This document shows positions 45,866 through 52,668 of a stretch of 64,000 nucleotides of DNA, in pieces. The first letter of the stretch is position 1. Every line of letters begins with the position of its first letter. The DNA is from Shuttleworthella satelles DSM 14600 (GTDB taxonomy: Bacteria; Bacillota; Clostridia; Lachnospirales; Lachnospiraceae). The notes beneath the pieces are model-generated. The model was not told where the DNA came from. It saw only the letters and a program-made list of their open reading frames with translations, and did not search any database. The position numbers and the translations under genes are program-made. Where the stretch lies: contig NZ_GG665866.1 in assembly GCF_000160115.1 (NCBI RefSeq), forward strand, positions 1,310,266 to 1,374,265, written 5' to 3'.

Positions 45866-46297
45866 TTAGATCATGATGCCAAGATCCGCCATGTGCTCAG
45901 CCACCTCATCCATATCCTCATAGCTGTTGGTCTCGTCCCAGAGCTTCTTGTCCCAGATCTCGATACGGGTTGAGACTCCGGCCAAAACCACATCCTTGCT
46001 CAGCCCGGCATAAGCGCGAAGACTGGGAGGGATCAGCGTACGCCCCTGCTTATCGATCTCGCAGGTGGCGGCGCCGGCGAAGAAGAAACGCATAAACTTG
46101 CGGGCATCCTTTGTGGTCATCGGGGTCTCATGAATCTTGGTCTCAAGCTTGTGCCACTCCTCGGCCGAGTATACGAAGAGACAGCCGTCCAGCCCTTTGG
46201 TCATCACAAAGCCCTCGCCCAGTTCTTCACGGAACCTGGCGGGAATGATCAGACGTCCCTTGCTGTCCACGCTGTGTTCATACTCTCCCATGAACAT
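45866..46297 (-). CDS. mraZ: MraZ, regulator of the division/cell wall cluster
   Basis: A 143-residue AbrB/SpoVT-like DNA-binding protein with two tandem MraZ domains, each with a DxKGR-type motif: [16 protein letters not shown] (about 8-23) and [17 protein letters not shown] (about 84-100). In other bacteria it forms an octameric or dodecameric ring and represses or modulates its own operon. The ATG at 46297 (MFMGEYEH) is typical for the family; an upstream TTG at 46306 is unlikely. Matching repeat operators lie upstream. Confidence 0.95.
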   Translation of the reverse strand: MFMGEYEHSVDSKGRLIIPARFREELGEGFVMTKGLDGCLFVYSAEEWHKLETKIHETPMTTKDARKFMRFFFAGAATCEIDKQGRTLIPPSLRAYAGLSKDVVLAGVSTRIEIWDKKLWDETNSYEDMDEVAEHMADLGIMI

Positions 46298-46364
46298 ATG
46301 GCACAAACCTCCTTTCCCTCAGATTTCTCTTGATCCATCGCCTGCAGCAGCGTTTCCTGACCAC

Positions 46365-46419
46365 TGTGGATAACTTTTCATCTCCGTAACTTTTCCACAG
46401 AGTTTTCAACTTATCCACC
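46365..46419. promoter_or_regulatory. Three DnaA-box-like sites in the mraZ leader
   Basis: TGTGGATAA (46365-46373) is a perfect DnaA box on the minus strand. TTTTCCACA (46391-46399) and TTATCCACC (46411-46419) each match TTATCCACA at 8 of 9 positions. All lie between the promoter and mraZ. Function is not shown. Confidence 0.5.
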
Positions 46420-46454
46420 ACTTTGTGGCACTTAGTTACCACTTCGTACCACTT
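46418..46454. promoter_or_regulatory. Four MraZ-box-like repeats
   Basis: Read on the minus strand, AAGTGG, AAGTGG, AAGTGC and AAGTGG recur with starts 10, 11 and 10 bp apart (46418-46423, 46428-46433, 46439-46444, 46449-46454), just downstream of the promoter. MraZ sites elsewhere are three or four short repeats spaced about 10 bp apart (TGGGN in E. coli, AAAGTGKN-like in Mycoplasma). Confidence 0.75.
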
Positions 46455-46461
46455 GTCCTGT

Positions 46462-46490
46462 ATTTTAACCTGACACGAGAGGCATTTCAA
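46462..46490 (-). promoter_or_regulatory. Promoter of the dcw cluster (Pmra)
   Basis: Minus-strand TTGAAA (46485-46490) and TAAAAT (46462-46467), spacer 17 bp, about 165 bp upstream of mraZ and directly before the repeats. Confidence 0.8.
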
Positions 46491-46861
46491 TGCGGAAATC
46501 CTCTGAAACAGCGGGCTTGTGGGAGCTGGCAACCCGGTGGAGGCAAATCCCATACAATAAATTGTGTTTTTTATTCCTTTAATCTCTATATCTAGTGCAA
46601 GAACATATATTTTGTATAATAGTCACAGGATTTCACATTTTCTACACTGATTTTTCAGTACTATTGACCCGTTCTTTTCCGGTGCCTTCATTTCCGCGCG
46701 TCTTCTATCCTCATGTCTCCCTGTCCTTTCCCTTAGATCTGCACAAAAAAACCTGCTGACAAATGTCAACAGGTAACTTCCTAAAAATTGAAATTCCGTG
46801 TAGCTATAGCTTTTCAAGAAGAGCAACAAGGCCGGTGGATGCTAAATAGCTGAAAAAAAAA
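46491..46861. other. Intergenic region between dcw promoter and small-ORF locus
   Basis: About 370 bp with no convincing gene. It includes a small terminator-like hairpin near 46751-46774 (CCTG-TGACA/TGTCA-CAGG) with seven T on the minus strand; the transcript it would end is not evident. AT content rises toward 46.9 kb. Confidence 0.45.
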
Positions 46862-46891
46862 TTGATTCTATCTCATATACGAGAGTAAAAT
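46862..46891 (+). promoter_or_regulatory. Putative promoter of the small-ORF locus
   Basis: TTGATT (46862-46867) and TAAAAT (46886-46891) with an 18-bp spacer on the plus strand. Confidence 0.6.
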
Positions 46892-46916
46892 TATTAAATA
46901 AGAGGAGGTGCGTCCA

Positions 46917-46952
46917 TTGTTTTTTCCTTTTACCCCATCTTCATATACATAA
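46917..46952 (+). CDS. Possible 11-codon leader peptide
   Basis: A strong AGGAGGTG (46903-46910) is followed after 6 bases by TTG, opening a frame MFFPFTPSSYT then TAA. The next gene's ribosome site starts just after. It may be a translated leader or chance. Confidence 0.3.
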   Translation: MFFPFTPSSYT

Positions 46953-46968
46953 TAAAAGGAGGTTATTT

Positions 46969-47055
46969 ATGAAAAACATAAAAAGAAGCTTTCTATCTAT
47001 TCTATTATCGGTCTCTTTGGCTTTACTCTTTTTTCTTCCCTCTTATGGCATGTGA
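46969..47055 (+). CDS. Small secreted-peptide ORF (28 aa), possibly frameshifted
   Basis: AAAGGAGG lies 8 nt before the ATG. The 28-residue product MKNIKRSFLSILLSVSLALL... is a complete signal peptide ending FFLPSYGM, with essentially no mature part. A +1 frame change near its end would join it to the next ORF (ACDEWDAAVRY...) and give a secreted peptide of about 54 residues. So this may be a frameshifted gene, a sequencing error in a homopolymer, or a true tiny peptide. Confidence 0.5.
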   Translation: MKNIKRSFLSILLSVSLALLFFLPSYGM

Positions 47056-47137
47056 CGAGTGGGATGCAGCAGTGAGATATATAAATCTCGATTACGCATA
47101 TTGGACTGACTACGAAGGGACATTTTTCCATGAATAA
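47045..47137 (+). CDS. Small overlapping ORF (30 aa), acidic and aromatic
   Basis: From ATG 47045 the frame encodes MACDEWDAAVRYINLDYAYW followed by TDYEGTFFHE. It overlaps the previous ORF by 11 nt in the +1 frame and its stop overlaps the start of the 47130 gene, so translation could be coupled. It has no ribosome site of its own. It is most likely the mature part of the frameshifted upstream peptide. Confidence 0.4.
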   Translation: MACDEWDAAVRYINLDYAYWTDYEGTFFHE

Positions 47138-47510
47138 GAAAAAACTCCTTATTCTCTGTATCGTTTTTGGGGTTTTTATATGCGTAATTACCGCTTCAAA
47201 AAAGTCCGAACCAGATCACAGCCTTTTAATATCCGGGGGCATAGGATCGGCTCTGTTAAAGCAAGAGGCATATATCATCTCCATAGACAACGATAATAAA
47301 ATCCTTCGGGTCTCCTTGGTAAACAAGAGTGCGGATTCTTTATTCCCTCCCGATCAAAATGAGCTTCTATTAAAATATGACGAGCTAGTACCGCATAATT
47401 TGCGTTTGGCTCCGGGTGATCGAATCATTTTTTATTTCTTTTATTCAGAAATAGGCAAGTCGCCTATGTGCACGTCTTCTATCAAAGCCGCTCAAAAAGC
47501 TGCTCATTAG
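47130..47510 (+). CDS. Small secreted or membrane-anchored protein, unknown
   Basis: Not recognised. The 126-residue product has a signal anchor (MNKKKLLILCIVFGVFICVI, residues 1-20) and a beta-rich remainder with LLKYDELVPHNLRLAPGDRIIFYFFY (about 83-108). The gene overlaps the end of the upstream small ORF, and base composition is more AT-rich than the flanks, which suggests recent acquisition. A shared terminator follows. Confidence 0.65.
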   Translation: MNKKKLLILCIVFGVFICVITASKKSEPDHSLLISGGIGSALLKQEAYIISIDNDNKILRVSLVNKSADSLFPPDQNELLLKYDELVPHNLRLAPGDRIIFYFFYSEIGKSPMCTSSIKAAQKAAH

Positions 47511-47525
47511 GGAAATGTTTCAGAT

Positions 47526-47574
47526 GAAAAGCGGTTTTGACCAGTGCCTGTAAGGCCAGCCAAAACCGCTTTTC
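47526..47574. terminator. Terminator after the small-protein gene
   Basis: A 14-bp perfect stem GAAAAGCGGTTTTG/CAAAACCGCTTTTC (47526-47539, 47561-47574) with a 21-nt loop. It could serve the plus-strand gene and the convergent lgt. Confidence 0.8.
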
Positions 47575-47648
47575 GTCTCTCTGTCGAAAGTCCTGTAACG
47601 TTAATTCTTCGATCGGGGGAGACAATCCCCACATATCAAATGGTATTT

Positions 47649-48674
47649 CTATTTCTCTTCTTCTGATTTCTGACCTTCTTGTCCGAATCCAGTTTCCCTT
47701 TCGACATCATCCGACTCATCATTTAAATCCAGCAGCTGAACTTCCCCGGGTCGGTTTGTTCCGGCCGTCTGCAGAGCCTTCTTCTTTTCTGGCTCTCTTT
47801 CCCTTAAAGGATGTTTTCTAGATCTGATCAGCCCGATCAGCAGGACAAGGAAGCCCAGCAGGGCAAGAATCCCTGCCAGAAGCTGACTGACCGGAATCCA
47901 AGTATTCCAGAGATAGAGCTGGTCTGTGCGGACGCCCTCAATCCAAAAGCGTCCGATTCCATATCCCAGCATATAGGTCCAGAACTGCTGCCCCCGGAAT
48001 CGAATATGCTTTCGCAGCAGCATGAGAATAACAAAAAGGGCAAGGTTCCAAAGGGATTCATACAAAAATGTGGGGGCCACCTGGATGAAGGTCTCTCCAC
48101 CGATGGTCACCATGTGCTGAGCCATAGTCGACGAAATTTCGGAACTGGTTCGTATGGCGGAGACAGGCAGCTGCATGGCCAGGAGATTATTGGTGTACTC
48201 CCCGAAGACCTCTCGATTGAAGAAGTTGCCCCAGCGTCCCAGAACCTGACCGATTACCAGACCGAGAACAACCGTATCTGCCACCTGCCAGAAAGAAATC
48301 TTCTTGACCAGCTTGGTCAGGATTCCAATCATAAGAACCGCCCCGATGATTCCCCCGTAGATCGCCAGGCCTCCTGCCCGCAGGTCAAAGATCTCTAAGA
48401 GATTGTCCCGGTAGTCGTCCCAGCGAAAGGCCACATAATAGATACGACATCCGACCACAGCGGCAATCAGGCCCCAGATGCACAGATCCAGATAGTCGTC
48501 TTCCTTCTGTCCGGTTCGCTTGGCCTCCCGCAAGATCAGATTGACACCAATCAGCATGCCAATGGCAATAATGATCCCGTAGTAGGCAATGGTAAAGCCT
48601 CCGATACTAATATTGCGGCCCACATGTAAGGTCAGATGGAGATTTGGAAAAATAATAGTATCTGTCAATTTCAA
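47649..48674 (-). CDS. lgt: Prolipoprotein diacylglyceryl transferase
   Basis: Transfers diacylglycerol from phosphatidylglycerol to the lipobox cysteine of prolipoproteins in the membrane. The 341-residue product has about seven helices and the signature GRWGNFFNREVFGE (about 146-159), the N-terminal ISIGGFTIAYYGIIIAIG and HPTFLYE-type PTFLYESLWN (about 204). The C-terminus (about 285-341) is a charged, non-conserved extension beyond the usual 260-280 residues. The window's own binding lipoprotein is a likely client. Confidence 0.95.
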   Translation of the reverse strand: MKLTDTIIFPNLHLTLHVGRNISIGGFTIAYYGIIIAIGMLIGVNLILREAKRTGQKEDDYLDLCIWGLIAAVVGCRIYYVAFRWDDYRDNLLEIFDLRAGGLAIYGGIIGAVLMIGILTKLVKKISFWQVADTVVLGLVIGQVLGRWGNFFNREVFGEYTNNLLAMQLPVSAIRTSSEISSTMAQHMVTIGGETFIQVAPTFLYESLWNLALFVILMLLRKHIRFRGQQFWTYMLGYGIGRFWIEGVRTDQLYLWNTWIPVSQLLAGILALLGFLVLLIGLIRSRKHPLREREPEKKKALQTAGTNRPGEVQLLDLNDESDDVERETGFGQEGQKSEEEK

Positions 48675-48734
48675 TTCCTTTCACTGCATGCAGACCCTGT
48701 AAGACAAGACCGGGCGGGCACTGTATTTGCGCTC

Positions 48735-50453
48735 CTAGCTTCTCCCCCGCTCGATAATGAAGGGACCGGGTAAGAAAGCCAATATTCCGGCCACAGTCTC
48801 TGCAGCTCCGACCGCAACCATCGCTCCCCAAAAGCCACTAATCATCGCCCCAACAATTGCGCTTACCAGGATAATAATCATGGAAAAGCTGTAAATCACC
48901 ATCGTCATCATGCGTTTTACCATAGCCGCCAGCCGGTCCGGAATCACCAGCTTGGTCAAAACACTCTGTCCCGCGACATAGAGGCCCGTGGTTACAAGTA
49001 AAAGCAGCCCTGCCAGGTTCATCGAAAGGTCCGGTCTGACCAGAAGGTTGAAAATGATCCAGCCGGGCAGAATATCCATCAGATCGCAGACCAGATCAGA
49101 GAGCACAGTAAAGGCAAGCTTCTTCCAGACCGGTTCCGGCACCAGAAAAATAAAGTCACGCTCCAGTTCCTGATTCAAATGCGTCCCGGCAGACATCATG
49201 AAGATGAAGATGATCATTGCCGCGAAGTAAACAGCCAGAAGCCGATTTGGATCTGTCAGGCCCAGCCGGTCGTTCACCAGATAGCTGCCGATTCCTATCG
49301 CCAGATTGATCAGGGCATTGCGGCTGATGATCCCTCGCACCGCTTCTGACCGCCAGCTGTGCAGCGCCTTAAAGAAGAAAGCATTTGCCCCCAGGCCGCG
49401 CCCCATCTGCCCAGCGTCATAGCGAAAATACCCGGCGATTTTAGATCGTTTCTTATTGCTCTCCAGAGGCTTTCCCTTAGCCCTGGAAGCCTCCATCATC
49501 TTCTGCCGCTTCTCTGCCTGGGGCAGGGCATCCTCATAGAAGAAGACCGGAATCTTCCAGATAATCAGAGCCAGAACGACCATTCCCAAGACAAAAGCCC
49601 CCATCCAAAGGGCAGCGCCTCCCATATCTCCTGCCGTCATGGACCAGGAGAAAGCGGCCAGCCAACCCAGATATGGCACAAAGCGGATCTGATCCGATGT
49701 CGCGATCTCAATCAGGGCCATCAGCGGACTGCTGCCGCTGGTCTTGACATAGTAGAGTAAAGCAAATGCCAGCAAACCAAGCATAACATAGACAATATAA
49801 TGACTGAGGTTTCGATATCTTCCCTCTCTGAGAGAGAGCAGACTGTAAACAACAATGCTCACAAACTGAATGAAGATCAACAGAAGTGCCCAGACTGTCA
49901 CCAGGGAGATCGCCCCCATCAGTCCCATGCCCATATTGATGAAATTAGGAATCTGAAAGGACATCCAGATCGCCGAGACAAAGAGGAGAATCGTCTGCAT
50001 CATCGTTCGGAAAGCCAGAATGGATTGGGGCCGCATAGACGAAGTAAAGAGCAGATTGACATCTGCCATCTGAAAGATTGCCGAACCGTTCTTCCCTGCC
50101 GAGTAGAGGGCAAAGAGCAGAACCAAAAACCCCACCAGAAAGGGAAGCGCCATACCGATCTGTCTCCCGCTCACCCCCTGAATCCCCAGGACGGCCGCAA
50201 GGGGATACTCCTGACTCTGCGCCTGATTCTTTGCCCGGGAGTCCTTCCCACCATCTCCCCGGTCATAGCTCTCCTCCTGCCTGATCTCCTCTTTCTTCCC
50301 GCCTTCGGAGAGGTGGGAGGCAGAATAGCCGATCAGGCCTCCGACAACTGCCATAAGGATTATGAAGACAATATAAATGGCGACCCAGGTTCGAAAGATC
50401 TTTCGAATGCTGTTTTTGAAACTGTGCGCGAGATAATAGCCAAAGACTCTCAT
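48735..50453 (-). CDS. ABC-2-type exporter permease (putative)
   Basis: A 572-residue membrane protein with about 12 hydrophobic segments and an early Glu/Asp/Lys-rich extracytoplasmic loop (about 48-80). It resembles the large putative ABC exporter permeases paired with a separate ATPase in Firmicutes. Its start overlaps the ATPase stop by 4 bp (ATGA). Substrate unknown. Confidence 0.8.
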   Translation of the reverse strand: MRVFGYYLAHSFKNSIRKIFRTWVAIYIVFIILMAVVGGLIGYSASHLSEGGKKEEIRQEESYDRGDGGKDSRAKNQAQSQEYPLAAVLGIQGVSGRQIGMALPFLVGFLVLLFALYSAGKNGSAIFQMADVNLLFTSSMRPQSILAFRTMMQTILLFVSAIWMSFQIPNFINMGMGLMGAISLVTVWALLLIFIQFVSIVVYSLLSLREGRYRNLSHYIVYVMLGLLAFALLYYVKTSGSSPLMALIEIATSDQIRFVPYLGWLAAFSWSMTAGDMGGAALWMGAFVLGMVVLALIIWKIPVFFYEDALPQAEKRQKMMEASRAKGKPLESNKKRSKIAGYFRYDAGQMGRGLGANAFFFKALHSWRSEAVRGIISRNALINLAIGIGSYLVNDRLGLTDPNRLLAVYFAAMIIFIFMMSAGTHLNQELERDFIFLVPEPVWKKLAFTVLSDLVCDLMDILPGWIIFNLLVRPDLSMNLAGLLLLVTTGLYVAGQSVLTKLVIPDRLAAMVKRMMTMVIYSFSMIIILVSAIVGAMISGFWGAMVAVGAAETVAGILAFLPGPFIIERGRS

Positions 50454-51175
50454 AATCGCGCCTCCTCTGCCTCAGCTTCTTTTCCCTCCGTCAGCTGAAA
50501 GTAGAGATCTTCCAGAGAGGTATTCTGCTCGGCCAGAGACTGCCTGGTCACGCTGGCAAGAATTTGCCCCTGCTTTAAGATGAGAGCTTCATCCCAGAGG
50601 TCCTCAACCGAATCAATGATATGGGTTGAAATCATAACAGATTTGCCCTCCTCACGCAGTTCAAGAATCATCTTCTTTAATTCACGAATCGCATGCGGAT
50701 CCAGACCGATCATGGGCTCATCAAAGATAAGCAGTTTCGGTCTTGGCAGAAATCCGCAGCAGATGGATAATTTCTGCTGCATTCCCTTGGAGAGTTCATC
50801 CCCAAATTTCTTCCGCTTGTCTGCCAGCTCCATCCGGCTTAAGAGTTCTTCCTTATAGGCTTTATAATCCTTGAGTCGATAGGCCCTGGCAATAAATTCC
50901 AGATGTTCGTCTACCGTCAGATTGGGATAGAGAGCCGGCATCTCTGGAACATAACCCAGGTAGCGTCTGGCCTCCGCCTTGCCTGTAGGCATCCCGTCCA
51001 TATGAACCCATCCCTCGTGGCGCAAAAGACCCATAATTGATTTGATCGCCGTTGATTTCCCAGCCCCGTTTGGACCCATCATAATCAGGATCTCTCCATC
51101 TGAAACCCGAAAACTCAAATCATGATTCGCGTAATATTTTCCGTATTTCTTGGATAAATGGGAAACTTCCAGCAT
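50450..51175 (-). CDS. ABC exporter ATP-binding protein
   Basis: A 241-residue ATPase from ATG 51175 (MLEVSHLSKKYGKYYA); an upstream start at 51199 is unlikely because GGAGG sits directly before 51175. Walker A GPNGAGKST, signature LSKGMQQKLSI (degenerate LSGGQ), Walker B LLIFDEPMIGLD and H-loop ISTHI are present. It pairs with the downstream ABC-2-type permease. Confidence 0.92.
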   Translation of the reverse strand: MLEVSHLSKKYGKYYANHDLSFRVSDGEILIMMGPNGAGKSTAIKSIMGLLRHEGWVHMDGMPTGKAEARRYLGYVPEMPALYPNLTVDEHLEFIARAYRLKDYKAYKEELLSRMELADKRKKFGDELSKGMQQKLSICCGFLPRPKLLIFDEPMIGLDPHAIRELKKMILELREEGKSVMISTHIIDSVEDLWDEALILKQGQILASVTRQSLAEQNTSLEDLYFQLTEGKEAEAEEARL

Positions 51176-51282
51176 AGGTCCTCCTTCTTGTGTCGGCAAA
51201 CACGTCTATTTTAGTATAAGGCTTTTTTGATTGCTTCGGCTGAAAATATCCTTTTGTTTTTCTTAATTTCCTTAACCCTATC

Positions 51283-51456
51283 TTAATTCTCCTGATCCTC
51301 TGTCACCGCCTTGAGAAAGGCCAGCAGATCCTCGCTCTCAATCGAGGCGAACCGGTCCAGGCCCTTGTTGAATTTCCCTGCAATATTCTCCTCCTCTGAC
51401 TGCATCATCGTCAGCTCCTGCATTGCCTTTAATTTCTCAGACTCACTTCTTGCCAT
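51283..51456 (-). CDS. Small acidic cytoplasmic protein (57 aa), unknown
   Basis: A short gene with ATG preceded by GAGGAGG and a TAA stop. The product MARSESEKLKAMQELTMMQS continues as a charged, helical, Glu-rich protein ending LLAFLKAVTEDQEN. The sequence pattern and good ribosome site make it credible despite its size. It lies 32 bp after queA on the same strand. Function unknown. Confidence 0.65.
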   Translation of the reverse strand: MARSESEKLKAMQELTMMQSEEENIAGKFNKGLDRFASIESEDLLAFLKAVTEDQEN

Positions 51457-51488
51457 TTTTCCTCCTCATAAACAGGAATGCTCTGATC

Positions 51489-52526
51489 TCATTTTTCTCT
51501 CGGTTTGATAAACATCGCGTCCCCAAAGGAGAAAAAGCGATACTTCTCCTCCACTGCCTCGCGGTAGGCCTTCAGGATATGGTCTCGTCCGGCCAGAGCC
51601 GACACCAGCATCAGCAGAGTGGACTGGGGCAGGTGAAAGTTGGTGATCAATCCGTCGATTGCCTTAAACTGATAGCCCGGATAGATAAAGATCTTCGTCC
51701 AGCCGGACTTGACAGGAATCGTCCCATCCGCTTCCGCGACAGATTCCAGGGTCCTGGTCGAGGTGGTCCCAACCGCAATAATCCGGCCTCCATTGGCCCT
51801 GGCGCGATTGATCGTGTCCGCCGCCTCCTGACCTACCACATAGTATTCCGAGTGCATGTCATGATCCTCGACCCGGTCCGCCTTGACAGGGCGAAAGGTT
51901 CCAAGCCCCACATGCAGAGTCACCTCCGCGATCTCCACGCCGCTCTTTCTGATCTCCTCTAAAAGCTCCGGTGTGAAATGCAGACCGGCCGTCGGAGCCG
52001 CCGCCGACCCGTCATGCTTGGCGTAAACGGTCTGATAGCGGTTCTTGTCCGCAAGCTGGTGATGAATGTAAGGGGGCAGGGGCATTTGTCCCAGCCGGTC
52101 TAAGACCTCTTCCCAGATTCCCTGATAGGAGAAGTGGATCATTCGGTTCCCATCCTCTAGAACCTTCGTCACCTGTCCGACCAGAAGGCCCTCTCCGAAG
52201 CTGATCCTGGCTCCTTCCCGGCACTTGCGGCCGGGCTTCACCAGAGTCTCCCAATTGTCTCCACCATGATTGATCAACAGGAGAACCTCTACCTTGGCCC
52301 CGGTCTCTTCCTTTGCCCCGAGCAGACGGGCGGGGATGACTCTGGTATTGTTGATGACCAGGCAGTCACCTGCCCTCAGATAATCCCTGATATCATAAAA
52401 ATGTCTGTGCTCCATGGCCCCGGTCTCAGGATCCAGAACCAAAAGGCGGGACTGATCCCTCTTTAAGAGGGGATCCTGCGCAATCAGCTCCTCTGGCAGC
52501 TCATAGTCGAAATCCTTGACGTCCAT
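51489..52526 (-). CDS. queA: S-adenosylmethionine:tRNA ribosyltransferase-isomerase
   Basis: Adds the epoxycyclopentanediol ring precursor from SAM's ribose to preQ1-modified tRNA in queuosine synthesis. The 345-residue product has [12 protein letters not shown] (residues 5-16), [14 protein letters not shown] (about 54), [10 protein letters not shown] (about 181), [11 protein letters not shown] (about 210) and [11 protein letters not shown]. It has no tgt or other que gene beside it in this window. Confidence 0.97.
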   Translation of the reverse strand: MDVKDFDYELPEELIAQDPLLKRDQSRLLVLDPETGAMEHRHFYDIRDYLRAGDCLVINNTRVIPARLLGAKEETGAKVEVLLLINHGGDNWETLVKPGRKCREGARISFGEGLLVGQVTKVLEDGNRMIHFSYQGIWEEVLDRLGQMPLPPYIHHQLADKNRYQTVYAKHDGSAAAPTAGLHFTPELLEEIRKSGVEIAEVTLHVGLGTFRPVKADRVEDHDMHSEYYVVGQEAADTINRARANGGRIIAVGTTSTRTLESVAEADGTIPVKSGWTKIFIYPGYQFKAIDGLITNFHLPQSTLLMLVSALAGRDHILKAYREAVEEKYRFFSFGDAMFIKPREK

Positions 52527-52560
52527 TATTGATCTTTCCTCTCTGATCTTCTTTTCCCCC

Positions 52561-52668
52561 GGCGGATCACTCCCGAAGCCGGATTCATTTTTCCCCGGCG
52601 AATTACTCCCGAAGCCGAATCCCCTTTTCCTAGGCGGATCACTCCCGAAGCCGGATCCCCTTTTCCTT
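52561..52668. repeat. Tandem repeat of 36 bp that includes the pheT 3' end
   Basis: Three units of 36 bp (starts 52561, 52597, 52633; core GGCGGATCACTCCCGAAGCC) lie between queA and pheT. The unit nearest pheT encodes its last codons (KGIRLRE-stop), so the others are copies of the gene's end, each carrying a TGA. Confidence 0.85.

Noticed and set aside
46365..46490. Possible chromosomal replication origin based on DnaA boxes
   Set aside because: No dnaA, dnaN or AT-rich unwinding element adjoins it; the sites lie within a gene leader.
46623..46829. 68-codon minus-strand ORF in the mraZ upstream region
   Set aside because: It crosses the terminator-like hairpin and has no supporting ribosome site or recognisable protein features.
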